DNA from: Physcia stellaris | Lineage: Eukaryota > Ascomycota > Lecanoromycetes > Caliciales > Physciaceae | Direction: 5' to 3' | DNA length: 64,000 nt | Assembly (NCBI GenBank): GCA_018902385.1 | Contig: JABSSW010000024.1 | Location: forward strand, 558,001-622,000 | In this document: in pieces, positions 54,741-64,000 of the stretch | How the letters are laid out: each line of letters opens with the position of its first letter | Position numbering within the stretch: position 1 is the first letter of the stretch | Notes under the pieces: model-generated | Told to the model about the DNA's origin: nothing | What the model saw: only the letters and a program-made list of their open reading frames with translations | Database searches by the model: none | Made by a program: the position numbers and the translations under genes

Positions 54741-57267
54741 TCTTCATAGGTAAGGGACCATCTGAGTTGAACCCCCAGCAGTAGACTTGGGATCCCGGTC
54801 TCAGGAACTGCTTAATGGCACGCTTCTCGCAAATCACAAAATCCCACGCCAAACCCGCGAGAAACAACAAGGGCAAGAAGATTAGATATAGGGAGAAAAG
54901 AAGAGCATAGCAAACTTTCGACTGAGCGTGCAGCTAGTCGAGACACTTTCTGTGATCACGGGCTGCTGTAGTGATAAGTCAAAAATTCAGAGCAGCTGCG
55001 TTGTCACCCTGCATGGGCATATCTCTTGGCTGCATATGCAGATGGCGCTTGCTGGGTACCAATTGACGGGCCTTCCAGAATCCAGTCATGGCTACTTCTG
55101 GGAGCAGTGAAACTACCACTATTATTGAGTCTGCCGAGGTTTTTGTCAGGGGCCAAGGATATGGAATTGGCTCTGCAAGGTGGCGATCCCTTCAACTCAG
55201 AAAGAGCCCATCGAAACTTCGTTAAGGGGCCACCGTCCGCTCTCATAGGTCACAATGGCTTCCTCACACTTTGATTGATGCCGTAGTGGCGGGGAGACGG
55301 AAAGAAAGCCATGTACGTTACCAGATGAAGTTGAGCTTGAAAGACTATTTTTTACGGTATCTGCTGTGATTGGTTCGCAGATTCACATCCAGGGCTAGAT
55401 AATAGTGCGGGTATCTCAGAATCTGAGCTTAGCCACATTTGGAGAGACACGGATCGTAGAGGATTCAGCCTCAAGAAGTCCCGGCCTTCAATATTACTAT
55501 GCGACATCCGTTCGGAAGGTCTAAATGTTTCCAACCTTCAATTCTCCGACCTGAGAGAAGCACAACACCATTACTTCCTTCAGCAGTTTTTCCGAGCCCA
55601 AAGGAAAATAGATATCAAGGCACTGCACGTCGCTGGCTCTTCCAAGAGACGATAGTTTTACCTCCGGTCTCGGTCATTGCTGTCGCGGCCCACGCCAAAA
55701 ACTTGCACGGCAGGTAGTTCGACGCTTGATGGACAACCAAAGTGAGACCGGTCACTGGGCACACGTCTGGGGCCACATAGTAGCGTGGGCAGTCTACAAA
55801 CTGGAGCGATAGGCGTTGAACTATGATCGAGTAGGTAGGAAAGAAAGAAAAAATGTCTTCCAGTCAAGGGTACGAGTACTCTGCAAATGAAGATCGCAAC
55901 GGACAAGAGTAGATTTGGAAGCTCATCACCCTCTTGCTAGCCATCTGTGGTCCTTGAATTTTCCCATCCATTTTGAAACAACGATGATCGCACGAGGTCG
56001 CTAAATCCTGCGGTACCGACGAATTTCACACGCGGCGACCCGCAAGGTCGATGCGGCGGCGAGGGCGGGTGGTGCAAACCGAGTGTGCCAATCAACGGAG
56101 TCTTCGATATTTAGGACACCGTGATGTTACTTAGTCTCGTCGACACTTGGTAAGAATACAGTCAGTCAAGGAACTTGGTGTATAAGTCCAATTACAACTC
56201 ACAGATTTTTCGATAAGTCTGCCTCAGTCTTCAATCCGACTAGGAGCTCTCCTTATCAGGGTGCCTGAATCGAGCCAGTAATGTGATAGCTCAAGTGGTG
56301 GACAATTGGCCTGGACGACGGTCTCTCGCACTCTCCGGGCAACTTGGCCGAAAGAGAACTCTCTTCTAGGCCAACAAATTCAGCTTAAGTGGAAGGCACC
56401 GGGCACCCCTAGGTAGCTTAGCAGGCATTTAGCTCCCTTAATTGACTTTGTGGCAGACACTTTTGGTGGGGAAAGGGCCCGGAGGACTTGTAGCCTCGGA
56501 TTGCCAAGCGGCGACTTGAACATGGATCAAGGGAGCCGTAAAGCCTCGTGTGTCTTGCGTGAAAACTGTTGAAATTCAATCGGCCTTTCTTGGATCAGAG
56601 GACAACACGCAATACGGGAACAACCTTCTACTGCCAACTCTTGTTTCCACGCGGACTGCCATGCGGAGCGATACCTTATGCACAGCGTCAATGCGATGAC
56701 AATCCTCTCTGAGGCCCCCACGCGAGCTAATTTAATTGATGGCGGTCCGTTCTTCGACGGAGAGCCATTGGTGCACACGCTTCGTTCCCGACTGGAAACC
56801 GCTCAACCAATCCTCTGACATGATGCCGACCCTCATCCAGCGCCCCTTCCGACTAATCTCCATTTCTCCAACACCTAAGGTACTACGCCAGAATCCAACC
56901 CATGCCTTCTCGTGGTAGCGCGCCATCCGCATCTTCGCCATATAATGACACCCGTACAAGATCGATTGTTTCGCGCAATTTGTCCCGTCCCCCAGCGGGT
57001 CTGGATTAATAATAAAGCTACTGCAACCGAGATGGCGTGGACTCGCGGTCAAAGGCTGGGATTATCTCCCTTGCAAGCTGCATCGGACTGGACATGGTTG
57101 CTCCTTTGCAAAGCCTAGGCCAATAGACTTGCATGAACCTGCATTTCCCTTAGCGATCGCTTCCCCTCTCCTCCAACAATAAACATCTGTGCTTTCTCCG
57201 TCTTGCAGAGTCCACCGCTCTTCCGTGTCCGATAGACTGTATTTTGACATCTGTCGCAATCGCCGTC
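54741..57267. other. Divergent gap, 2.5 kb, no supportable gene
   Basis: ORFs are short and lack recognisable motifs. A GC-rich patch lies at 56030-56070. It holds the promoters of the receptor-like gene and the permease; decayed sequence is possible but unproven. Confidence 0.4.
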
Positions 57268-59196
57268 ATGGATGCTCCGGAGATCGTGGGGAAGACGGAG
57301 CATGGCTGGGTGCAGAGCAAACCTGTGGGTAGCGACAGCTACTCGGCGGAAATGCAGATGCAGGAGATGGGCATCGTCGCCGACAAATGGAGAGGTACGG
57401 ATGCGGATCAGCAGGACATGAGGATGCTGGGGAGATCGCAAGTCTTGCGCGTAAGTCAAGCCTACAACTGTGTAGGAGGGAGTGGACATTGACCATGAGC
57501 AAAGCGCAACTTTGGCTTCCTGTCAATTCTGGGCTTCGCCACGGTCCTCATTTGTACATGGGAGATTCTATTTGCGTAAGTGTTGGTATCGATTCCGGAT
57601 TTGAAGATAATATCTAATCTCTAGCTCTCAGGCAGATGATGTTCGCACTTTTGGACGGAGGCACCGGAGGCCTTTTCTGGGGCTATACGGTTGTTATCAT
57701 TGCCAGCATTTTCATCTATTTGAGTATAGCTGAGATGGCTTCAATGTAAGTATCCCCATGTCCGAGGTGAGAAATATCCTTAGATTTGGCAGGTCTCCCA
57801 CCGCTGGTGGCCAATATCATTGGGTCTCCGAATTTTCCCCTCGTTGGTGCCAGAAATTCTTGAGTTATATCACAGGTGAAAACCTACCAATCCTCCTTTT
57901 TGGGACTTCAAAGCTGACCAATCAGGTTGGGTACTTGCGACTGGCTGGCAAGGTGCGGTAGTTGGATTGTCATTCATGGTTGGAACCATTATTCAAGGCC
58001 TGCTCACCTTGAACAATCCCAATTACGTCCCCCAACCGTGGCATGGCACTCTCTTGGTCATTGCAGTCGTTGCATTCGCTATCATTTTCAACACTTCCCT
58101 GGCCAAGAAGCTGCCGCTCGTTGAAGGGATAATCCTGCTGATGCACGTAGCCGGCGTATTTGCGATCGTTATCCCTCTTCTGGTGCTTTCTCCTCGAAAC
58201 GATGCCCGAACAGCTCTGCTTCATTTCGACAATGGTGGTAATTGGCCTACTATGGGTGTTGCATTTATGGTTGGATTACTCACTTCCTTGAGTTCTATGC
58301 TTGGATTTGACTGTTCCGTGCACATGTGTAAGTTTTGCTTTCCTCGCTTCGGCGAAATAGACAAGCTGACCCATACGACAGCCGAAGAAATCAAGAATGC
58401 CTCGGAAACCCTTCCCAAGGCCATGCTGTGGGGTGTCGGTCTCAATGCCATTCTTGGCTACATCGCTGTCTTCACAATCTGCTTCTGTGTCACAGAGCCA
58501 CAAGTTCTGCTCGATAGTGATACAGGATACCCTATGATCCAACTATTCTACAACGTGACCAAGAGCCATACTGGCACCAATATCATGACCGCCATTGTCA
58601 TCATCACCCTCGTCTCCGCGGTCATTAGCGAAATTGCCACAGCGTCTCGGCAAGTTTGGTCATTCGCCCGAGACAATGGCTTGCCTTTTTCGCCACAACT
58701 TTCCAAGGTAAGTAGTGATCATGATGAAGATTGAGAATTTCATTAACGACTGGGTCAGGTCACTCCGGGCTGGAACATCCCGCTGAACGCAGTATCGGTT
58801 TCCATGGGCTTCGGCATCCTAATTGCTCTCCTCAACCTCGGCTCGGCAGCTGCCCTCAACGCCATCGCGTCGCTGACCATGTCCGCGCTTCTTTCCTCCT
58901 ACCTCCTTTCCATTGGCTGCTTCATCAGCAAGCGCCTACGAGGCGAGCCCCTTCCGCCCTCGCGCTTCTCGCTCGGCAAGTGGGGCATGGCAATCAATGT
59001 TATCGCCATCTGTTTCCTCCTCAGCTTCTTCATGTTCTGCTTCTTCCCCACCGCCAAAGGCCCGACGCCGGAGACGATGAACTGGAACATTGCCATGTTT
59101 GGCGGTATCACCCTGTTCGCGACCTTCTATTACATCATCATTGGACATAAGCAGTACAGGCCTCCGGTTGACATCCAGAACCGCGATCGTCAATAA
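57268..59196 (+). CDS. Amino-acid/GABA permease family transporter
   Basis: APC-superfamily plasma-membrane transporter of the fungal GABA/choline permease group. Seven exons: 57268-57450, 57505-57575, 57632-57745, 57793-57875, 57926-58327, 58382-58707 and 58759-59196; 538 aa. TM1 begins RNFGFLSILGFATVLICTWE, followed by LDGGTGGLFWGYTVVI and EMASMSPTAGGQYHWVSEFS, the consensus of this group. Intron 5 (58328-58381) gives VHMSEEIKNASETLPKAM, the usual motif. GYPMIQLFYNVTKSHTGTNI and SRQVWSFARDNGLPFSPQLS-KVTPGWNIPLNAV also match. About 12 hydrophobic segments in all. Substrate cannot be fixed from sequence. Confidence 0.92.
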
Positions 59197-61632
59197 CCTA
59201 GTGGACATAGTCTTGGTGTTTTGGGGCCTGATGGACCACCGGAAACAGTGGGTATAAAGCAGCTTTTGTATATACTATGTACACCATCGTTGTAATTACC
59301 GGTGGTCAATTCTGCTGTGTCACTCGGCCTTGCGCGTCTTAGAGGCGATGCGCTGCGTACAAAGAGATGGACGTCCAGCTTCACGTTGAGTAATGACGGC
59401 ATTTGCATCGACGGGTAGATACAGGCGTTGGTACAGCTCAAACACGGTCACAGAATGCCTTTACGGATATTTATTAATGTTGTGCGCTTTTTAGCATACT
59501 CTGTCAAGATGTTGATTCTTCTGTGCTAGATCAGTTCACTGGGTGGGTACGAAGAGACCACTGTAATTTCGCCACAAGGGATCGATCTCTCTCTCTTCTC
59601 TTTTCTCTTTTCTTTCTTCTTTTCGCATCCATCAAGTCAGCCCATCAAGTACAAAATACTCTCATCTACCGATTCTCCCTCTTTTCAGCTCCTGCAATTT
59701 CCACTCCCCAGGCACCACAACCACCACAATCAATCACACGCAACCAACTCCCCTCCCCCCAACCGCCGACGCCACTCCAAAATCTCCCTACACGTATGTA
59801 CAGACCAGCGTCCAGATCTAAATTCACTTCTTTTCGGGGGGGTTCAAATAACCAATTTCCACTCCCAGTGTCTAGATACAGCCTTCACACCGAATTAAAT
59901 AATTCGCAATTGCATGAGAAATCGGATTTTCTCGGGCTGCACGCATTCGAGACGACTGGGTTGGTTTCTATTGATGAGGAAAGTTTCGTGGGTTTTCTAG
60001 ACTTCGGGGTGTCTTCCATTGACCGTCTGAGGGTTTGACCATCTGACGACTTCGACACAGACACTCGCCCTAAACACAATTGAGTGCGGATAGAAAATAG
60101 GAATCACTTATCAAATCACGCTTGCTCGTTCTTGGAATTCAGAAATTAATCTGATATGAATGGAGTTCTAGATTGACTCTATTTCCCAATTCGAACTTTC
60201 GTTGGTTCATTCGAATTCGGTGGATGATTGTGATCATCTGAGATGGGACCCGCGCTCAATTTTCCTAGGGCCGAGTGAGGGAAGAAGGATTAAAAATTCT
60301 CAAAGATAGGTAGGGATGGTGGAATTCACAACCTCAAAGCCTTTTGACTGACTACCTGAATCTAGCAATTAGCTCAGGAAATCAGCGTTTTGGGACTCCG
60401 CTTATAGACAGCGAATATTGAGTACAGCAGCATAGAATTATCAAAGAAGCTCATTCATGTGACTATGTCTCCCCATCCCCTGAAACCCTCATGGTGGATT
60501 ATGACCCGCTCATCTCTTTGTCCTCGTCACTGATCTTTTTCGCTTTTTTTCCCTTTCTGAAACCCATTTCTCATTTACTTTCTCATCGTACTTCCTGCGT
60601 TTTCTCTCTTCCCATCCTTTGTCTTCCTCACTCCTCATCCCTCCCTACCATCTCCTCTTCACACAACCCGCAACCCAAATCAAAGAATATTAAAACAAAT
60701 CAAAATGACAAACTCCCATCCACCCAATCTCCCTTCCCCACAACCAACCAAACCAAACTCCCCCACCCACCAATCAACCAAACCCAGCCTCATCCCCACC
60801 TCCCACACTAAATACATATCTTCTCGAGCACCGGCTATATTCTCTGGTCTGGGTGGTGCATTCTTGGGGAAAATATAATAAACAGCGTGATCGCTTAACT
60901 GTATCAAAAAAAACCAAAAACACCAAAAAAGAGAGCGGGAAAAAATGAGAAGGAGAGGGCAATGACTTGAAAAGTAAATGATTGAGAACTGATTAAAGAT
61001 GGATACATGAGACGAGACGAGAATCGGAAACACTGATTTCAAGTATTTGTTTATCGAATGAAAGAGTTGGGTGGGTGGGGGGGAAAGGAATTTCGGGTTC
61101 TTATTACTATCATTTGGCAGGGAAGGGAAGGAGGAGCAGCAGCAATGGGACCTCAAACGGTAAAAGCAGGCTGGAATTTAAGAAAAGCTATCATGCAGGG
61201 GATTGGACTTTGACTGATTAGTTGGGGTAGACGAGGGGGATGGGAGGGCGCAAAGGAAGACATTTCTCCATCGTTTTCGAATCGGTAAGCTTAATGGTTG
61301 AGTGAGAAGTCGGTTGAGAGAACTTCGCGAGTGGGGGACTTGCTTCCCCTGTGTTTCTCCTTCGAGGTAACAATGACGGAGGGTAGGGAGGGAGCGAGAA
61401 GGGTAGAAGGAGTGGTAAAAATGATACTGAGCAATGAATAGTCGGAACCTGGTTGAGTAATCCTAGAGATGAGTATACTGATCAATCGAACAAACACCGA
61501 GCGATCGTATTGCTACTTTGAGAAACAAGAGAGGGAAGAAGACGAAGATTACATCGATCAAAGGTATTCAGCCAGTAACTCTACATCCATTTCGCTAAAA
61601 CGTACATGAACTCGATAGAAGACGTGCACATC
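59197..61632. other. Convergent gap, 2.4 kb, low complexity
   Basis: Between the 3' ends of the permease and MLH3. Contains a TCTCTTTTC-type pyrimidine tract at about 59585-59630, Pro/Thr-type CA-rich DNA at 60655-60815 and a G-rich run at 61067-61083. ORFs here are low-complexity and not believed. Confidence 0.5.
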
Positions 61633-64000
61633 TCAACTATCGTCACTCGAACCCCTTTTCCGAGCCCCCTTCCACCCTCTCCAAGCCTCACAAAACCCAC
61701 CTTCATCATTCATACCACCGTCTCCATTTATACAAGTACCCGCAGCCGCAACCCTCCTGACCCCAAAAGCATTCATTCCCGGGCCAATCAAGGCCGAATC
61801 AGCTGTCATATCAACCAGCGGAATCATACTGGGCCTGCCATGGGCGCACTGGAACGGAAAGGCACAATCCGCCAACCTCTGGATAAGATTCTGACACTGT
61901 TCCACCGAGATCTCATCATTGAACATAACGGCGCTGCGGCAAGATCTCGAATTGAGCATATCGAGAATGCCTTGAGGACAGCTGCTGATACGGGAGAGCC
62001 AACCTTCGGCCTTGTTATTTCCGTCGTTTGTGTCGGTTGAAGCTCTTGTATAGGCACCACCTTGCCGTTTCCATACTTCGCCTCTCATGATCTCGATGAG
62101 GAGCTGAGGGTCGAGTCTACACTTCTCCGCGATGGATTCTGGTAATGTTTTCACTGAGACTCTGCACTTTTCTAGCCTTGATGGTTTAGGTGATGGCTGA
62201 GGAGAATGTAGTCGGTATAGGATGCCCCAGTCGGCGAAGTGACGGGCATGATCGATGAACAATTTCCTTTCCTGCTCTGTTGTCTCGAAGATTATAGGTT
62301 TGATGAGTACTGTAGTCCTAATAGCTGAACCTAAACCTTGATAGCCCATTCCCCGAGTGAGGGGCTGGTCTTGCGATGCTATTGGTATGCATAGATCAGC
62401 AAGGAGTTTCTCAACGCGAATACGTTCATCGGCTGCATGCTGGTCAACCAAAATCAGAACTCCGTTTCGCTTGATCGTGTGTGGTTCCGAACGACCACTT
62501 GCCTGTACATGGTCCATGCTGACAAGTATGAACTTCCTGTCAACCTGAGCAATGACATGTGCAGTTGCAAGGCCCCGCTTGGAGAGTTTGGTCTGATTGT
62601 AGGAGGAGGAGTGCGAGAAAGCCTTCTGTATATCAACATCCGAGCACCGGTGATGTCTTCCATGCAGTAACGCAGAGCTATCAAGGTTCAAGCCGTCAAA
62701 AGAGATCTGAGGTATCTTCTCTTCTGTCGGACTATATGTTGGGTTCTCCCAGCCTTCAAGAATGTCATTTACCCAAGTCGACCTTTCGATAGCTGATGGA
62801 GTCCCAATGACACTTGATGACGACGTAATGTCGTTGCAAGAAAAATTAAGTCCGCGGATTGCTTTTGCGCCCCGAAGCGGAGTGGCCTTCCTCGTAGCCG
62901 TTCTCGAATGTTGAGGAACAATTAGCCCAGTGCGAGCATTTACTGTTACGATGGCTTTGGAGACCGGATTCATCCAGTGAACAGTATCATCATTGCAACC
63001 AGTCCCAGTCAATTCAGTGGAGACTGAATTTGATGCGGCTTCGGTGACGATTGCCTTATCTGGACTACTTGTACCGCCAATACCTTCGTGAGATTGCGTA
63101 TGACAAACAACGCCCTCTCCGCTCGTATATTGCTTTGAGCCATCTTCTCCGTCAGTGCAAAGCTTTGAGGATACCTTCTGGCTGGGCGCTGCCATGTTAT
63201 TTTCATTTAAGTTTTGAACGTGGGCTTCCTTCCTAATAATCTTGGCCAGAGTCTCTTGATTAAGGAGCTCAGATAGACTTTGGCGACTACCAGTTTTGAT
63301 ACGACTCCATGAATCGAAGGCTCCAGCACTGTACTGCGTCTGGCAGCTACTGAATTTCGGCAGCTCAGTATCGGCCAGAAGGCCGTGTACCGCAGCGAAG
63401 CGACCTGGCCTTTTTGAACATCTCTCTTGCCCCGATGAAGTGGCAGATCTAGGTCGTTCGCTAGTCGCAAGCTTTGCCCTCTCCTTAGCCATTGGTCTCT
63501 GACTATTCGCGAGAATAGCAGGTGGCGAAGAAAGTCTCCTTGAAGCGCCGCTCATGATTTCATGGTCATCACTGTTCTTGTTGCCATGCTTGACGATTCG
63601 TGGCATTTGCCGAGTTAGGAAATGATGGTCCTCGAGGAATCGAATGATCATCGCCCTCATAACACTAACAATCGCGGAAAGGAGTTCTTGCTCTCGATAA
63701 GTGCTTTGGGCACCCTTAAGTGTCGTGCTTTCCTCCTCCTTGGTGATAATCCGCAAAAAGAACATGGGCCAACGATCTATGCCCTTCCCACAGCCCTTCA
63801 GTTGTTTCGTGGTGAATCCTTCCTGCTTCAGGCGTGCATGCTGAATCCCGTTCATAGCCGTCTCCGTATCCAAGATTTCGTCATCATTGCCAAATCTCGA
63901 GTCGACGAACAGTCGGTTAACCTCTTCATAAAGTACATTGTCACCCAAGCCATGATCAAGGTAATTGATTCCAATTGAGATGAATTGTGTTCGCTTTGAT
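61633..64000 (-). CDS. MLH3: DNA mismatch repair endonuclease subunit Mlh3, 3' part
   Basis: MutL homologue that pairs with Mlh1; in meiosis MutL-gamma resolves crossovers. The minus-strand frame is open from the right window edge (no ATG; the N-terminal ATPase domain lies outside) to the stop at 61633. The end of the N-terminal domain is recognisable at YEEVNRLFVDSRFGNDD. A long disordered linker of about 430 residues follows. The C-terminal domain has the endonuclease motif DQHAADERIRVE (DQHAX2EX4E) near 62450-62415, and CAFPFQCAHGRPSMIPLVD near 61850 with the second metal-binding Cys/His set. Catalytic residues appear intact. The final 50 residues are a Gly-rich tail. Confidence 0.93.
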   Translation of the reverse strand, partial: SKRTQFISIGINYLDHGLGDNVLYEEVNRLFVDSRFGNDDEILDTETAMNGIQHARLKQEGFTTKQLKGCGKGIDRWPMFFLRIITKEEESTTLKGAQSTYREQELLSAIVSVMRAMIIRFLEDHHFLTRQMPRIVKHGNKNSDDHEIMSGASRRLSSPPAILANSQRPMAKERAKLATSERPRSATSSGQERCSKRPGRFAAVHGLLADTELPKFSSCQTQYSAGAFDSWSRIKTGSRQSLSELLNQETLAKIIRKEAHVQNLNENNMAAPSQKVSSKLCTDGEDGSKQYTSGEGVVCHTQSHEGIGGTSSPDKAIVTEAASNSVSTELTGTGCNDDTVHWMNPVSKAIVTVNARTGLIVPQHSRTATRKATPLRGAKAIRGLNFSCNDITSSSSVIGTPSAIERSTWVNDILEGWENPTYSPTEEKIPQISFDGLNLDSSALLHGRHHRCSDVDIQKAFSHSSSYNQTKLSKRGLATAHVIAQVDRKFILVSMDHVQASGRSEPHTIKRNGVLILVDQHAADERIRVEKLLADLCIPIASQDQPLTRGMGYQGLGSAIRTTVLIKPIIFETTEQERKLFIDHARHFADWGILYRLHSPQPSPKPSRLEKCRVSVKTLPESIAEKCRLDPQLLIEIMRGEVWKRQGGAYTRASTDTNDGNNKAEGWLSRISSCPQGILDMLNSRSCRSAVMFNDEISVEQCQNLIQRLADCAFPFQCAHGRPSMIPLVDMTADSALIGPGMNAFGVRRVAAAGTCINGDGGMNDEGGFCEAWRGWKGARKRGSSDDS

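Noticed and set aside
54741-57267. Several 60-100 codon frames in the 2.5-kb divergent gap
   Set aside because: No shared frame, no splice-consistent extension, and no family resemblance.
59523-60038. 171-codon open frame in the permease-MLH3 gap
   Set aside because: It starts with GTG, its N-terminal half is pyrimidine-tract translation, and no motif or splice structure supports it.
60491-60811. ATG-initiated 106-codon frame in the same gap
   Set aside because: Low-complexity Ser/Pro/Thr/Gln translation of CA- and CT-rich DNA; no family resemblance.
61606-62040. Plus-strand frame opposite the MLH3 C-terminus
   Set aside because: Antisense shadow of the conserved endonuclease domain.

Overview
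The window is nuclear DNA of a filamentous ascomycete (Pezizomycotina; Leotiomycetes is my best guess, not proven). Genes are split by many 50-90 nt introns with GTATGT/GTAAGT-like donors, CTAAC-type branch points and CAG/TAG acceptors. The proteins are of fungal type (Fung_rhodopsin-like receptor, SPX-ankyrin-GDPD, F-box and BTB families, TRAPPC13, GET1, PTAR1-like). I rebuilt exon structures by hand from splice signals, reading phase and family similarity. The rebuilt coding lengths are multiples of three, except in three genes that each need one extra base in a G/C homopolymer.

Layout, left to right. 0-9 kb: the 5' part of RPS23 (minus), an unrecognised fungal protein, a decayed Zn2Cys6-type transcription factor, a tandem block of three BTB/POZ genes (two intact, the third a pseudogene), and TAF13 (minus). 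9-18 kb: an F-box-like protein, mitochondrial monothiol glutaredoxin GRX5, an unrecognised basic/coiled-coil protein, a branched-chain aminotransferase carrying two small tandem repeats, and a small secreted protein. 20-34 kb: a housekeeping block with an unrecognised conserved protein (minus), ethanolamine-phosphate cytidylyltransferase, TRAPPC13 with a 7-nt microexon, a large DENN-domain protein, and a tight divergent pair of a PTAR1-like protein and GET1. 34-39 kb: a multipass membrane protein, an Ups/PRELI lipid-transfer protein and an NTF2/SnoaL-like protein.

40.2-42.1 kb holds the most unusual object. It is a complete LTR element with 168-bp LTRs, TGTTG...CAACA ends and a 5-bp TTCCT target duplication. 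It lies on the minus strand. A 12-nt initiator-tRNA-Met anticodon-loop complement (copia/hemivirus-type primer site) abuts one LTR and a purine tract abuts the other. It carries no gag or pol. Two unrelated tandem-repeat arrays fill much of its interior.

42-64 kb: a GFA-domain protein, an ankyrin protein (minus), GDE1 (SPX-ANK-GDPD), a fructosamine-kinase-like gene, a fungal rhodopsin-like 7-TM protein (minus), a GABA/amino-acid permease, and the 3' part of MLH3 (minus), cut by the right edge.

There is no operon logic and no biosynthetic cluster. The functional themes are membrane and lipid handling (phosphoethanolamine cytidylyltransferase, Ups, GDE1), trafficking (TRAPPC13, DENN, GET1) and general housekeeping (RPS23, TAF13, GRX5, MLH3). 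Accessory-type material concentrates at 2-8 kb (TF relic, BTB expansion) and 39-42 kb (retroelement).
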